DNA from: an uncultured bacterium
GTDB taxonomy: Bacteria; Bacillota; Clostridia; Oscillospirales; Oscillospiraceae
Length of the DNA: 64,000 bases
Reading direction: 5' to 3'
Assembly: GCA_946548895.1 (NCBI GenBank)
Contig: CAMNQF010000006.1
Coordinates: 62,001-126,000, forward strand
The position numbers and the translations under genes are program-made. Shown here one piece after another: positions 1 to 10,009 of this stretch. Within the stretch, counting starts at the first letter, position 1. Each line of letters opens with the position of its first letter. Under the pieces are notes generated by a model. The model had not been told where the DNA came from, did not search any database, and was given only the letters and a program-made list of their open reading frames with translations.

Positions 1-687
1 GGCCGGGGTGAGAAATACTCCCTGGAGCTGGGCCGGGATCTGTCCCGGGCCCTTACCTCGGAGCTGGCCATGCTGGCCTCACCCCAGACCACGCCGCTGT
101 TCCTACGCAAGTATCAGCGGGGGCAGATCAAGCAGTACCAGCGCCGGGAGCCCATCTACAAGGGCATGGGGGATATCATCTGCTGTCTGGATGAGTCCGA
201 CTCTACCGAGGGCGACCCCGCTGCCTGGGGGAAGGCCGTGGCGCTGACCCTGCTGGAGATCGCGGCGGACAGCGGGCGGCGCTTCGCCCTGATCCACTTT
301 TCTGGGCCGGGGAGCTTCAAAACGGAGGTGTTCCGACCCGGGGGCTATGCCATGGCGGAAAAGGTAAACGCCGCGGAAACCTTTTTAGGCGGCGGCACCG
401 ACTTCCAGACGCCCATGAATGACGCCCTGCGTCTGATGGATGAGGAGGGCCTTGAAAACGCCGACATCATTTTTATCACGGACGGCGAATGTGCTTTGCC
501 GGACGCTTATGTGGAGCGGCTTCGGACGGAGCAGGCCAATCGGCGGTTCACTGTCACCGGGGTGCTGCTGGACAAGGGCAGTCCGGGAATGACGTTCAGC
601 CTGGAGAAATTCTGCCAGAATATCTACCGTACCAGCGAACTGCTGGGGGATGAGATCGTGGCGGAGTTGGTGTGCAAGCGAGTATAA
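1..687 (+). CDS. VWA-domain protein, C-terminal part (5' end outside the window)
   Basis: The reading frame is open from base 1, so the N-terminus lies upstream; about 228 residues are visible. The segment after GDIICC reads CLDESDSTEG, a DxSxS metal-ion-dependent adhesion (MIDAS) site, and is followed by the hydrophobic-strand pattern ALIHFS and an ITDGEC strand, as in von Willebrand A domains. The stretch before it (LRKYQRGQIKQYQRREPIYKGMGDII) resembles the linker of CoxE/ViaA-like VWA proteins, which usually work with a MoxR-type AAA ATPase. The partner gene is not visible. It is a cytoplasmic protein with no signal peptide in the visible part. It reads toward the GH3 operon on the other strand. 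Family assignment is fairly sure; cellular role unknown. It may belong to the same mobile element as the 10.6-23.6 kb operon (inference). Confidence 0.8.
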   Translation, partial: GRGEKYSLELGRDLSRALTSELAMLASPQTTPLFLRKYQRGQIKQYQRREPIYKGMGDIICCLDESDSTEGDPAAWGKAVALTLLEIAADSGRRFALIHFSGPGSFKTEVFRPGGYAMAEKVNAAETFLGGGTDFQTPMNDALRLMDEEGLENADIIFITDGECALPDAYVERLRTEQANRRFTVTGVLLDKGSPGMTFSLEKFCQNIYRTSELLGDEIVAELVCKRV

Positions 688-753
688 ATCAGGCTGTAAA
701 ACAGGGGACAGTTTCATTGATTTGCCATTATACATATTTGTGTAGCTATAGAC

Positions 754-792
754 AAAAAAGGGGTGGCCGGTTTTGAGCAAAACCAGCCACCC
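754..792 (-). terminator. Rho-independent terminator of the GH3 operon
   Basis: A 14-bp stem (761-774 with 779-792, one internal mismatch) and a 4-base loop are followed on the minus strand by a run of T (A-run at 754-759 on plus). It sits about 75 bases past the stop of the minus-strand GH3 gene. Confidence 0.85.
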
Positions 793-868
793 TGTGAATG
801 AGGAGGCGGAGTTTCGGCATACCGCCTCTGTCATCGTCCAGCACGCAAATGCCGGAGATGCAGCGAGA

Positions 869-3841
869 TCATTGCTGCGCTTTCGATTCCTTGCGCAGTT
901 TGTGATCGATTACGAGGAATCGGATGCATAGCGCAATAAGCGCCACGCCTAGCGCAATGACCACATAGATGAGAGGCTGGATAATGCCTAGACCGCTCTC
1001 TTTGTAGGCCGGACGTATGATACTTACGTCACCGGCGGTTTCACTGTAGTTCCTATTGGTAACGCGAACGTGGAGGGTCATGTAGAGCACCTCTTTGGCC
1101 GCACGACGCAGAGCCTGATGGTAACTGTTGGACGATGTTTCTTGGACAAACTCACCGCCCATAACACCGCTCATCCACAAACTGGTGCCTGCCCGAAGGG
1201 ACTGGTCGCCGTTCATAAATGTATGGTGGTCGCAATAGTCAGTGATGAGCCCGCCGTGGAAACCCCACTCACCTCGGAGCACATCGGTGAGAAGCGCCTT
1301 ACTGCCACCTGCCCATACCGCGCCAATACGGTTGTAGCTGCTCATTAAGCCGTTGGCATCGTAGTCCTCTACCAATGTGCGGAAAGGCTCCAGGTAGATT
1401 TCCCGAAGTGTCTGCTCTGTCATCCAGGTGTATACGCTATCCCGGTAGACACCACTCTCGCCATCGTTGCAAATAAAGTGTTTTACGTAAGTGTATACGC
1501 CTGCCTCGCTGGCACCTTGGACCGTATTGCCGCACAGTACCCCGGATAGCACGCTGTCTTCAGAATAGTACTCATAGTTGCGCCCATTGAAAGGAGAGCG
1601 GTGCATATTTACGGCCGGGGCATACCAGCCACAGTAACCGTTCTGTATGGCCTGCTGACCAATGATGCGTCCCTCTTCGCGGGCAAGGCTGGCGTTCCAG
1701 GTCTGGGCAAGCGTACTGGAGCTGGGGAAACCAGTACCTGCTCCCATACCGGTGAAGCCGCCAATCTGCGCAGGGCCATCGGCATCTTTGAAACGCATCT
1801 TGCCCACGCTGGGCAGTTCAACGGTACCACCGTAACCAAACACAAACAGCTCCTGCATTTCCTCCACAGTAAGCTGGTCCAACAAAGCATCCCATTGAGG
1901 GTCATTGAAGTCCGCGCCTAGTTGATAGCCCAATTCGGTGGTGAGACCGTTTTCCTCAATTTTGAGACCATTCTTCGCTCCAGTAGTTATGGGGCTATCC
2001 CCGTCATCCAAATATGTTGCGGCCTGGTTCTCATCGAACAGATTCAGCACTCGCAGCTTTTCCGCCATAGGCCGGTTTGGGGTATTGGACTTAGGAAAGG
2101 TGTTTGCAAAGTCGGCACGGGTCATGTAAACAATGCCCTCACTGCCCTCGCCGTCAATAGGTACGCCATCCACAGCATCGGGGCCAGTAAATCGGTTAGT
2201 TACTTCAGCGCCGGTGGTATGGTCTATGGGGTACTGCACATTTTCCGCCAGATACACGGTGATCGGGGTACCCACCATAGTATGAGCATCGGAGCGGACG
2301 GTGATGGTATAGTTACCCGCATCCAACTCATAGCCAGCAAAGCCGTTGCTGTTGGCATCGTAGCAATCGTAGCTGGCCATGTCTTCCGCAGCAAAGGTCA
2401 GGGTAAGCGCCTGACTGTCCCCTGGCTCCAGCAGATCGGTCTTGGCAAACGCGCCCAGTTCCACGGCCGATTTTTCAATGCCACCTTTGACATAAGGAGC
2501 GGCGTAATAGAGTTGCACCACATCCTTTCCTGCACGACTGCCAGTGTTGGTGACCTTTACGGTGACAGAGATTGAGCTGTCTTTTGTGATCGCGGAGCCT
2601 TCTGCGGGGGCATCTATGATCTCCCAGTCAAAGTTGGTATAGCTCATACCGTAGCCGAAAGGATACTGCACCACGCCCTCATAACCCTTGCCATACTCGT
2701 TCGAGATGTCGTTCCAATAGCCCTCCACATCGGCAGTCTCATACCATTTGTAGCCGATGTAGATGCCCTCGGCATAGTCGGTGTAGCTAACCTGCTCATA
2801 AGCAAACGGCGTGTCAGTATTGCCGGAGGTGGTGCCATCAAAGGGATATAACCCCTCTGCACCAGTGTAGGCCCCCACGCCCTCCAGTCCGGCATTAGCG
2901 TAGCTGGCGGCGGTGGTCAAATCGTAGGCCCAGGTATCGGCGGTGCGGCCACTGGGCTCTGTCTCGCCCCACAACACAGCGGGGATAGCCGTGGCGGCGT
3001 TCTGTCCGGACAGCCCCGTAATGAGACAGGCATCAATTCCAGAGATGGTCTCCACGGGCCCCAGCTCCATTACGTTGCAGCTGTTAATGAGCACCACCAC
3101 GTTCTTATAGTTTGCGCCCACATATTCCAACAGAGACAGTTCCTCGGTGGAGAATTCAAGGGACGTTCGGTTGCCATCCACTACAATGTCTCCATCCTTT
3201 TCTACCCGTTTGTACTGCTGCTTGGTACAGTCATTACTCTCGCCCCCCAGCCGTCCGATAACCACGATAGCGGTATCGGAAAACGCCTTAGCATCATCCA
3301 GCATACTCTGGGTGTAGTAGTCTGCGTTATGAATATTCGGTTCGTATAGACGGCAAGACTGTTCCGGCCAGCTATTCAAGGTTTTCACATATTCTCGGCC
3401 CGCCTGAAACTCCTGGTACATATCGGTCAGTACAGTATTATAGGCGATGCCGTAGTCGGACAGGGCCCGAAGGAGATCCACGTCCATTTTGCTGACACCA
3501 CCGGAGCCAGATCCGCCGCCCAGCCAGGCTGTGGAAGCCCAACCGAATACGTTCACCTGTTTTATGCTGGCAGACAGAGGCAAGGTATCGTTTCGGTTCT
3601 GCACCAGCACCATTCCCTCTGCTTCCACCTGCCGGGCAAGTTCTGCGGCCGCAGACAGGGTCGCAGCCTTGTCCGCCTCATTAACTTGGGGTGATGCCGC
3701 ACCGAAAAAGGTCTGGATCAAACCGCCAAACATCCCCCAAGCAGCGTTAAGCACAATGCCTAAAACCAGAAGAAGCACGGAAAAAAACAGCCCAATGCTG
3801 TGCCGGATTCCATGAGGCTTCTTTACTTTCTGTTTGCTCAT
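869..3841 (-). CDS. GH3 glycosidase, domain-permuted, membrane-anchored (copy 1)
   Basis: 990 residues, probably a beta-glucosidase/beta-xylosidase-type exo-hydrolase facing outside. The domain order is reversed from canonical GH3: N-terminal membrane segment (about 15-36), GH3 C-terminal alpha/beta sandwich (begins EGMVLVQNRNDTLPL, about 70-330), fibronectin-III-like domain after PFGYGMSYTNFDW (about 395-520), then the TIM-barrel domain (about 660-900), and a C-terminal membrane helix (about 953-978) with a basic tail. The barrel keeps the substrate-binding block NMHRSPFNGRNYEYYSED and KHF. The nucleophile is Asp868 in LITDYCDHH. The same permuted order is known from Butyrivibrio and Ruminococcus beta-glucosidases. 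It is the second gene of an operon, 60 bases behind another GH3, and the terminator follows. Exact sugar specificity cannot be read from sequence. Confidence 0.9.
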   Translation of the reverse strand: MSKQKVKKPHGIRHSIGLFFSVLLLVLGIVLNAAWGMFGGLIQTFFGAASPQVNEADKAATLSAAAELARQVEAEGMVLVQNRNDTLPLSASIKQVNVFGWASTAWLGGGSGSGGVSKMDVDLLRALSDYGIAYNTVLTDMYQEFQAGREYVKTLNSWPEQSCRLYEPNIHNADYYTQSMLDDAKAFSDTAIVVIGRLGGESNDCTKQQYKRVEKDGDIVVDGNRTSLEFSTEELSLLEYVGANYKNVVVLINSCNVMELGPVETISGIDACLITGLSGQNAATAIPAVLWGETEPSGRTADTWAYDLTTAASYANAGLEGVGAYTGAEGLYPFDGTTSGNTDTPFAYEQVSYTDYAEGIYIGYKWYETADVEGYWNDISNEYGKGYEGVVQYPFGYGMSYTNFDWEIIDAPAEGSAITKDSSISVTVKVTNTGSRAGKDVVQLYYAAPYVKGGIEKSAVELGAFAKTDLLEPGDSQALTLTFAAEDMASYDCYDANSNGFAGYELDAGNYTITVRSDAHTMVGTPITVYLAENVQYPIDHTTGAEVTNRFTGPDAVDGVPIDGEGSEGIVYMTRADFANTFPKSNTPNRPMAEKLRVLNLFDENQAATYLDDGDSPITTGAKNGLKIEENGLTTELGYQLGADFNDPQWDALLDQLTVEEMQELFVFGYGGTVELPSVGKMRFKDADGPAQIGGFTGMGAGTGFPSSSTLAQTWNASLAREEGRIIGQQAIQNGYCGWYAPAVNMHRSPFNGRNYEYYSEDSVLSGVLCGNTVQGASEAGVYTYVKHFICNDGESGVYRDSVYTWMTEQTLREIYLEPFRTLVEDYDANGLMSSYNRIGAVWAGGSKALLTDVLRGEWGFHGGLITDYCDHHTFMNGDQSLRAGTSLWMSGVMGGEFVQETSSNSYHQALRRAAKEVLYMTLHVRVTNRNYSETAGDVSIIRPAYKESGLGIIQPLIYVVIALGVALIALCIRFLVIDHKLRKESKAQQ

Positions 3842-3901
3842 AATCCATCCTCCTTGCTTTTATCTGAGAGAAATATATAAAATTGTTTATCCGTTTTTCG
3901 A

Positions 3902-6900
3902 CTATTTAGCCGCTTTTTTGGCATGCTTCTGCTCCAGCTTGGCCAGCTTGCGCTTACTGGGCTTGAAGCCCCGGAAGATCACGTAGGCGAACCATACCGC
4001 CAGCAGACCGAACACGATGTCCACCACCAGCAAGACCTTTTGCGTCAGCCGCATTCCATCCTTGAATACACTGCCCGGCATAGCCCCATTCATAGCATTG
4101 GTATTTGCGATGGTGTACAAAGTGCGATGGAGAGCCTCCCGGGCGTAGTGATAGTGGGCGGGATTTTGAGCGTCGAAATCAAACCGAGCGCTCTCCTGAG
4201 CATAGGTCAACTTCACGTCCGCCCCGGCCTCGATCATCTGGTAGCCATCCATGAACACGCCGGTGTTGGCGTTGTCCGTCATGATGAGACCGTTAAACGC
4301 CCATTCATTGCGCAACAGGCCGGTAATCAGGTTGTAGTCGCCACCAGTCCAGGTGGCGCCCACCCGGTTGAAAGCGGTCATCACACCCATACTGGCCCGG
4401 AAGGGGCGGGTGGTATTCCGATAACCGCCGGTGCCGTCGCTCTCCACGTAGTTGAGCCCCACATCGCCAACCTTCATGCACATCTCGAAAGGCTTGAGGT
4501 AGATCTCCCGGGCGGACTGCTCGTTGAGCCAAGTGGCCACGCTGAACTGGCCCGGGCGGTCTCCCCGGTGGTTCTCCTGATCGTTGAAGGCAAAGTGTTT
4601 GATGTAGGCATATAGGCCCTTGGAGGCTGCGCCGTAGACGGCGTTAGAGCCCACAGCCCCGGACAGGAAAGCGTCCTCAGAGTAATATTCGCCGTTGCGC
4701 CCGGAGAAGGGGGTGCGGTGGATATTCATGGAGGGGGCATACCAGCCGTTGCAGCCACCTAGCAGCGCTTCATTGCCGATCATGGTGCCAAACTCCCGGG
4801 CCAGGTCCTGGTTCCAGGTATGGGCCAGGGTCATGGAGTTGGGGAACATCTTGCCGGTGCCGCCGTAGATGAGACCCGCGGCGGTGTCCGCATCGATGGT
4901 AAAGGGCTTGTTCACGCTGTCGATGTACTCAATGCCATAGCCGGACAGGCCGATGGTGCTGTAGTAATCCTCCTCGGTGAGCTGATCTAGCAGCTTATCC
5001 CACAGGGGATCGTCAAAGTCTAGACCGCGCATTTCAATGAGCGTCAGGCCGTTTTTTGCGCCGTACACCGGCGTCTCGGTGAGTGAGGCGGGGTCCACTG
5101 GGGAGTTGGAGTCAAAGGAGTCCAGCTGTGCGATGAGGTCGGCGCTGGCAATCTTTTTCCAGGTGTAGGCCACGCCGTCAGAGCTGTTGATCTCGCCGCC
5201 CCAGGTGCTGACGATGTTGCTGGGCTCACCGTCATGGACGGGGAAGGTTGCTGTCCAGTCGTTCCTGGTGAGATAGGTAATATTGCCCCGGGCGTGGTCG
5301 AAGAGGTTAGTCACGGGGGTGCCGGAGTAGGTGTCCACAGCGTAGGTGTCAGCATCCAGGGCAGAAATGGTGTGGGTTTCCACAAAGGCGGCAGCGCCGT
5401 TGTCCGTCATGCCGTCGGTAGTGGTATAGCCCTTGGCAGCCAAAACATTGTTCACGGCGGCATGGGCGTTGGCGGCGGCAGTGATGTAATAATTGCCGGC
5501 ATCCAGGATGTAGGTCTTGGCATAGGTGGAGTCGTAAGACTTGAGCTGTTCTTCCTCAAAGGTTACCGCCACGGTCTCAGACGTACCGGGGGTCAGCTCG
5601 GAGGTCTTGGCATAGCCCACCAGCATAACGGCGGGCTTTTCCACTCCATATTGCTTGTCGTAGTCGGTGTAAGGGCTCTGGATGTAGATTTCCACCACGT
5701 CCTTACCCGCCGTGCTGCCGGTGTTGGTCACATCCACGGTGACGGTGCAGGTACCGCCGGACCAGCTTGCTTTAAAATTGGACCAGTCGAAGGTGGTGTA
5801 GGACAGGCCGTGGCCGAAGGGATAGACCACCTCGCTGTCATAGTCGAAGCTCCCAGCACTGCCGGTTCCCATCACTACATCCTCGTACCGGGTTTCGTAG
5901 TATTTGTAGCCTACATAGATGCCCTCGGCGTAGGAGACGTAATTGTACTTGGTGGGATTGCCGCTCTCATCGAAATACAGGTAGTCGCCGAAATTCTGGG
6001 CGGCGGGGGAAGCCAAAGCATCAGCGGCAAAGGTGTCCACCGTCCGTCCGGAGGGATTGATGGCGCCAGTCAGGATGTCAGGCAGGGCCTGGAGACCGTC
6101 GGGCGCACCAATGACCGCCTTGATGCTGGGATAATCCGCCAGCCAGTCTAGTTCCAGAGCGGCGTTGGAATTGAGAACCAATACCACAGTATTGAAGTTT
6201 TCATCCAGATATCTCAAAATTTCCCGCTCGGTGGAGTCAGGCTCCAGGTAGGTCCGGGCCTTGTCCTCTGCGGAGTCGGCGTGACCATACATACTCCGGG
6301 GCATATCTCGGCCTTCTCCGGCTACCCGCTTCAGAAAGTAGACAGGAACCGTGCCGTTCAGACTGTCCAACACGCCGTCGGCGCTTTGCATGACGGACAG
6401 GGGGCATTCGTTGATGCGGAAGTCCTCGGCGTCACCGAAGCTAATGGAGCCCGAGGCCAAACCATAGCCCTTGCCGCCGCCGTTGGCGTAGAAGTCCCAC
6501 AGGGTTTTATTCAGATTAACCCCGGAATTTTGGAACAGAACATCCAGCTTAATGCCGCCACCCAGCATACCGCCGCCGACGCTGACAGTGGTGGAGTTGA
6601 CACTCACCAAGCTGAACGTGGTGTCCTGGGCCAAGGGCAGGGTGTTGTCCCGGTTTTCCAGCAGCACCACACCCTCGGCGGCGATGAGTTCGGCCAAATC
6701 GTCCTCCGCTGCGCCTATGGCTTGGACGCTGTAGTCCGGCTTATTGTATTGCAGGTCCAGCCCGGTGATGTTGGCCTTAGAATTGTCAATCTTGCGGTCA
6801 AACCCGTTCAGAATGCTGTTGCCCATCCGATCAAAGGACGGCACCAGGGTGTTCACGCCCACAATGCCCGCCAGCAGTACCACGATGAGCACCGCGCACA

Positions 6901-6958
6901 CCGCAGTCCGCAGGACCAGCCGCACCTTCTGGCCAACGGTTTGTTTTTTCTTCTCCAT
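3902..6958 (-). CDS. GH3 glycosidase, domain-permuted, membrane-anchored (copy 2)
   Basis: 1018 residues. The N-terminal membrane segment (about 10-32) is followed by the permuted GH3 order: sandwich domain starting at EGVVLLENRDNTLPL, fibronectin-III-like domain after FGHGLSYTTFDW, and a TIM barrel with NIHRTPFSGRNGEYYSED, KHFAFND and nucleophile Asp895 in LIMTDNANTG. A C-terminal membrane helix (about 974-998) and a Lys-rich cytoplasmic tail close it. The barrel holds an extra loop (YVESDGTGGYRNTTRPFRASMG) before the AFNRVG strand. A good ribosome site (AAGGAGG) precedes the ATG. It is the first gene of the operon with GH3 copy 1 and lies downstream of a LytTR kinase/regulator pair on the same strand, from which it is separated by a terminator and a possible LytTR operator. 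Glycosidase family certain; substrate unknown. Confidence 0.9.
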   Translation of the reverse strand: MEKKKQTVGQKVRLVLRTAVCAVLIVVLLAGIVGVNTLVPSFDRMGNSILNGFDRKIDNSKANITGLDLQYNKPDYSVQAIGAAEDDLAELIAAEGVVLLENRDNTLPLAQDTTFSLVSVNSTTVSVGGGMLGGGIKLDVLFQNSGVNLNKTLWDFYANGGGKGYGLASGSISFGDAEDFRINECPLSVMQSADGVLDSLNGTVPVYFLKRVAGEGRDMPRSMYGHADSAEDKARTYLEPDSTEREILRYLDENFNTVVLVLNSNAALELDWLADYPSIKAVIGAPDGLQALPDILTGAINPSGRTVDTFAADALASPAAQNFGDYLYFDESGNPTKYNYVSYAEGIYVGYKYYETRYEDVVMGTGSAGSFDYDSEVVYPFGHGLSYTTFDWSNFKASWSGGTCTVTVDVTNTGSTAGKDVVEIYIQSPYTDYDKQYGVEKPAVMLVGYAKTSELTPGTSETVAVTFEEEQLKSYDSTYAKTYILDAGNYYITAAANAHAAVNNVLAAKGYTTTDGMTDNGAAAFVETHTISALDADTYAVDTYSGTPVTNLFDHARGNITYLTRNDWTATFPVHDGEPSNIVSTWGGEINSSDGVAYTWKKIASADLIAQLDSFDSNSPVDPASLTETPVYGAKNGLTLIEMRGLDFDDPLWDKLLDQLTEEDYYSTIGLSGYGIEYIDSVNKPFTIDADTAAGLIYGGTGKMFPNSMTLAHTWNQDLAREFGTMIGNEALLGGCNGWYAPSMNIHRTPFSGRNGEYYSEDAFLSGAVGSNAVYGAASKGLYAYIKHFAFNDQENHRGDRPGQFSVATWLNEQSAREIYLKPFEMCMKVGDVGLNYVESDGTGGYRNTTRPFRASMGVMTAFNRVGATWTGGDYNLITGLLRNEWAFNGLIMTDNANTGVFMDGYQMIEAGADVKLTYAQESARFDFDAQNPAHYHYAREALHRTLYTIANTNAMNGAMPGSVFKDGMRLTQKVLLVVDIVFGLLAVWFAYVIFRGFKPSKRKLAKLEQKHAKKAAK

Positions 6959-7056
6959 GTTATGTCCTCCTTCAATCTTTTTTCCGCTGTCTGCGTCTTA
7001 CCCCTCCTCTTTTTGTTGACAACAAAAGCGATACAGATAAAGTGCCCCCCAATTCC

Positions 7057-7091
7057 GCTGGCATAGCGTCGAGATTATTCCGCTAAAAGTT
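7057..7091 (-). promoter_or_regulatory. Possible LytTR operator upstream of the GH3 pair
   Basis: Read on the minus strand, AACTTTTAGCGGAA (7091-7078) and GACGCTATGCCAGC (7070-7057) start 21 bp apart. Each matches roughly 8-9 of 11-12 positions of the paired repeats found upstream of the GH78 gene and the 34.8 kb operon (AAGGTTATGCGGT type). The match is imperfect, as expected if the neighbouring, different LytTR regulator binds here. An exact 8-bp repeat (ATTCCGCT, 7052 and 7077) also lies here. Confidence 0.4.
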
Positions 7092-7120
7092 TGCCCTCGG
7101 CGTATTAATTTGAAGTATAA

Positions 7121-7149
7121 CAAAAGCGCTCCTAATCGGAGCGCTTTTG
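7121..7149 (-). terminator. Rho-independent terminator after the first LytTR system
   Basis: A perfect 12-bp stem (7121-7132 with 7138-7149) has a 5-base loop; the minus-strand side ends in TTTTG then TTATAC. It lies 11 bases past the kinase stop codon and separates kinase transcription from the GH3 operon. Confidence 0.85.
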
Positions 7150-7159
7150 CCGTGAGCTG

Positions 7160-8491
7160 TCATTTTTCTGCCGTGAACTGCTGCTCGCATAGGGGAAAGG
7201 AAAGGCGCAAGACGAACAGCCCTCCCTCTGTCTCCAAGTTTAGGAAACCATGGTATTTCTCCACGATGTCCCGGATACTCTTTAGCCCGTAACCGTGATT
7301 ATACTTGTCCACTTTACTGGTGAGGGGGAGTCCATCCCTCAGCTCCAACGTCCCCCTATAAGGATTCTCAACCTGGAGAAATACCAGCCCTGACTTTTCC
7401 TGAATTCGTAGGCGGATGAGTCGCTCCGCTAGCGGCAGGGAAAGTGTCGCCTCAATGGCGTTGTCCAAAGCGTTGCCCACCAGGGTATACAGATCCACTG
7501 GGTCCAGAAAGGCCAGTTGTTTCCCATCGGCGATGCAGGACAGGGCAATCTCATACTTGGTGCAGATCAAACTTTTCTCTGTCATCACCGTGTCCAGAAT
7601 CTCGTTACCCGTCTCCAACGCTGCATCGTATATCATAACGGCGGATTGTAGTGAGTCGAGGACCTCCTCACGTCGTTCTGGATCACGGATGTGCTTGAGG
7701 GCTGCCACTTGGTGTTTTAAATCGTGGCATTTACGGTTAATAATCTCAATACTTTCTCTGGACATCTCGTACTGAGACTTATGGAGAGCCCACATCTGCC
7801 GCTGCGCCACCAGCTCGGACTCAGATTTGATCTGTTTTTGCTGCTGGAGCTGCCCAAACAGCACCGCCCCACAGGAGAAGACAGCGTAGGCGGCGTGGAT
7901 GGCCTCAAAGTCATAGGCACTGGCCATGCTGCTCATAAGTACCACCACTGCCAGCGTAGTGAGCGTTAGGGCCAGGGAATCCCGGGCCGTGGCCATTAAG
8001 CTACCGTTCTGTATCATTTTCCGTGCAAATAGTAAATAGACCATGCCATATACACCAATATGAACCAGGAAATAAATTGGGCTCCCAGTATCTATTGCCT
8101 TCTTCGGTAGGACTAACACACACAAGAGCCTGATGCAGTACGCCATATGCTCCATTAAATACGCGCAGGCCCCACAGTAGAGCGCCTCCCGGAAGTTGAC
8201 TGTGTGTACGCTCCACACGGACAAAACGCTGGCAGCAAAGAGAATACCGCACCCTGTCACTGAACCCAAAATAATCGTCTTTGATTGAATAATGCTCTGG
8301 TTGGAGAAGTTTTCGAACATTGCCGATACCACCGTCAGCACGGACCAGCCCAGGAAGCATCCTAAAAGGCGGAACCAAAACCTACTCCGTTTCTTCAGCG
8401 GCCAACTGAACACTAGCGCTGCGGAGAGCAGCTCCAAAAAGAAATAGATTAACCTGCCCGTTTGGAGGACCTGCACTGTGTCTCCGTTCAC
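7160..8491 (-). CDS. Sensor histidine kinase, AgrC/GHKL type
   Basis: 443 residues. About six hydrophobic membrane segments fill the first 200 residues. They are followed by a short helical linker and the phosphoacceptor region NRKCHDLKHQVAAL, where His of CHDLKH is the likely phosphorylated residue. The GHKL ATPase domain shows the N box (LVGNALDNAIEA) and the G box (GYGLKSIRDIVEKYHG). This is the kinase class that pairs with LytTR regulators and often reads peptides or cell-envelope cues; no agrB/agrD-like genes are next to it. Its ATG overlaps the stop of the upstream regulator gene by 4 bases (ATGA), so the two are translationally coupled. The likely target is the GH3 pair directly downstream (inference from position). 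Confidence 0.92.
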   Translation of the reverse strand: MNGDTVQVLQTGRLIYFFLELLSAALVFSWPLKKRSRFWFRLLGCFLGWSVLTVVSAMFENFSNQSIIQSKTIILGSVTGCGILFAASVLSVWSVHTVNFREALYCGACAYLMEHMAYCIRLLCVLVLPKKAIDTGSPIYFLVHIGVYGMVYLLFARKMIQNGSLMATARDSLALTLTTLAVVVLMSSMASAYDFEAIHAAYAVFSCGAVLFGQLQQQKQIKSESELVAQRQMWALHKSQYEMSRESIEIINRKCHDLKHQVAALKHIRDPERREEVLDSLQSAVMIYDAALETGNEILDTVMTEKSLICTKYEIALSCIADGKQLAFLDPVDLYTLVGNALDNAIEATLSLPLAERLIRLRIQEKSGLVFLQVENPYRGTLELRDGLPLTSKVDKYNHGYGLKSIRDIVEKYHGFLNLETEGGLFVLRLSFPLCEQQFTAEK

Positions 8492-9195
8492 AGCTCCGCC
8501 CCCAAGCAGTCGGACAGTTCACGCAGAAACTGTTTTTTTCTCGGCCTACTGATCGGCAGAGTGTGTTCCCCAATCCGTACTGCGCCCCGCTCTATCCCAG
8601 TCACTCGGCGTAGATTAACCAGATAGCAGCGGTTGCAGCGAGAGAAGCCCTGGCCCGCTACCATACGCTCCATCTCCTGAAGGGAGCATCGCATAAGGTA
8701 ATTCTGCTTCGTGGTGACTACGCTGAGGTTGTGATCTACGACCTCGGCATAGAGAATATCCTCAACGGGCACTCGGATCTTCTGCTCTGCCAAGGGGAGC
8801 ACCACAAATGCATCCTGATTCCGGGGCAGTCTGGCGATGAGCTTGTCCATCCGCACACGGAAACGGTCGTACTCTAAAGGCTTGAGGATGAAATCGCTGG
8901 CATCCACCTCATATCCCTGGATGGCATACCGAGCCAAGTTGGTAATGAACACCAGTGCCACGTTCGGATCCTGACAACGGATACGGCGGGCTGTTTCCAT
9001 TCCGTCCAGGTGGGCCATCTGGATGTCTAGGAAAAGAATATCCCACTCTGGGACGTATCGCTCCGCCAGTTCCAACCCGTCCCGAAACCAAGTAACAGCT
9101 GCCTCCAGCCCGTGCTCCTCGGTATAACGCCGGATGTATTCTTTGAGCGTCTGTGCTGAAAATCGTTCGTCCTCCGCAATGGCGATATGAAGCAT
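8488..9195 (-). CDS. LytTR-family response regulator
   Basis: 235 residues. The receiver domain (about 1-125) has the acidic pocket AEDE and the phosphoacceptor Asp in ILFLDIQM. The C-terminal LytTR DNA-binding domain (about 135-235) contains VPVEDILYAEVVDHNLSVVT and FSRCNRCYLVNLRRVTGIERG, both typical of the family. LytTR proteins bind pairs of imperfect direct repeats about two helical turns apart. The gene precedes and overlaps the kinase gene. A purine-rich GGGGGAGA site sits before the ATG. Probably controls the adjacent GH3 operon (inference). Confidence 0.93.
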   Translation of the reverse strand: MLHIAIAEDERFSAQTLKEYIRRYTEEHGLEAAVTWFRDGLELAERYVPEWDILFLDIQMAHLDGMETARRIRCQDPNVALVFITNLARYAIQGYEVDASDFILKPLEYDRFRVRMDKLIARLPRNQDAFVVLPLAEQKIRVPVEDILYAEVVDHNLSVVTTKQNYLMRCSLQEMERMVAGQGFSRCNRCYLVNLRRVTGIERGAVRIGEHTLPISRPRKKQFLRELSDCLGAEL

Positions 9196-10009
9196 GATTG
9201 CATCTCCCCCACATGAGCCAAACCTTCCATCGTTATTTTATGTCGTGCCCTGTAACCACTTTGTTAAGGGATTTTTCAACTTTTTGACTTGCTCTATAGT
9301 CGTCTCACAAAGCCTTGGTGCCCCTCCGTGCCCACCGCAAATCGTTCGATGTGCACACGTTCCGTGTTAAATCCAATTCCCTAAAATTTAAATGCTAAAA
9401 GTATGTTTCTGCACTAATGCCATATTACCATATTCAGCCATCTAAATCAGCTTGAAATTCACTGCTCATCAAATAATGTGCTTTACTTCAAGTCCTTTGT
9501 GATAAAATTTTGAGCGTTTCATAGTGGAGAAGGCAGCTCATGGGCTAATACCTCCATAGTGGTGGATTTTCCTAAAGCCAGAAAGCTAGATGTGTAATAG
9601 GAGCTGTCAAATAGTGCTCATGTGCCATAAAGTAACACGAAAAAATTTGACAGACAGCAGCCTACGCCATTCCGTTTTTATTCCTGCATAACTTTAAGGC
9701 AGTATTGTGTGATTTGATTTGACAATTCATCGGAATCTGCCTGTGTATCTGCCATTAGCCAATAATATATCATTCCAAAACTTCCGTTTCCTCAATGATC
9801 TCGACTTCCAATCACCGTTTTTATTATACTACATATAAATTCGATAAGCAACTTGAGTTTATTCTTCGACATAGTGATGCATTACATAAAAGATGGAGGT
9901 GTTGACTACCCCCTTTTTAGGCCGGAGGCCAAGCGGCTTCGGCTTCGCGCCAAAACAGGTTTTATAACAGGAAAATTCCATGAACAGAATTAAGGAGAAT
10001 AGGAAGACA
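9196..10009. other. AT-rich gene-poor stretch
   Basis: About 800 bases with no convincing reading frame on either strand, and less GC than its surroundings. It must hold the promoter for the minus-strand LytTR pair near its left end. A 9-bp inverted repeat CTGTCAAAT / ATTTGACAG (9604-9612, 9645-9653) is the only structure I see. It may be the scar between the GH3 cargo and the mobile-element operon. Confidence 0.5.
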
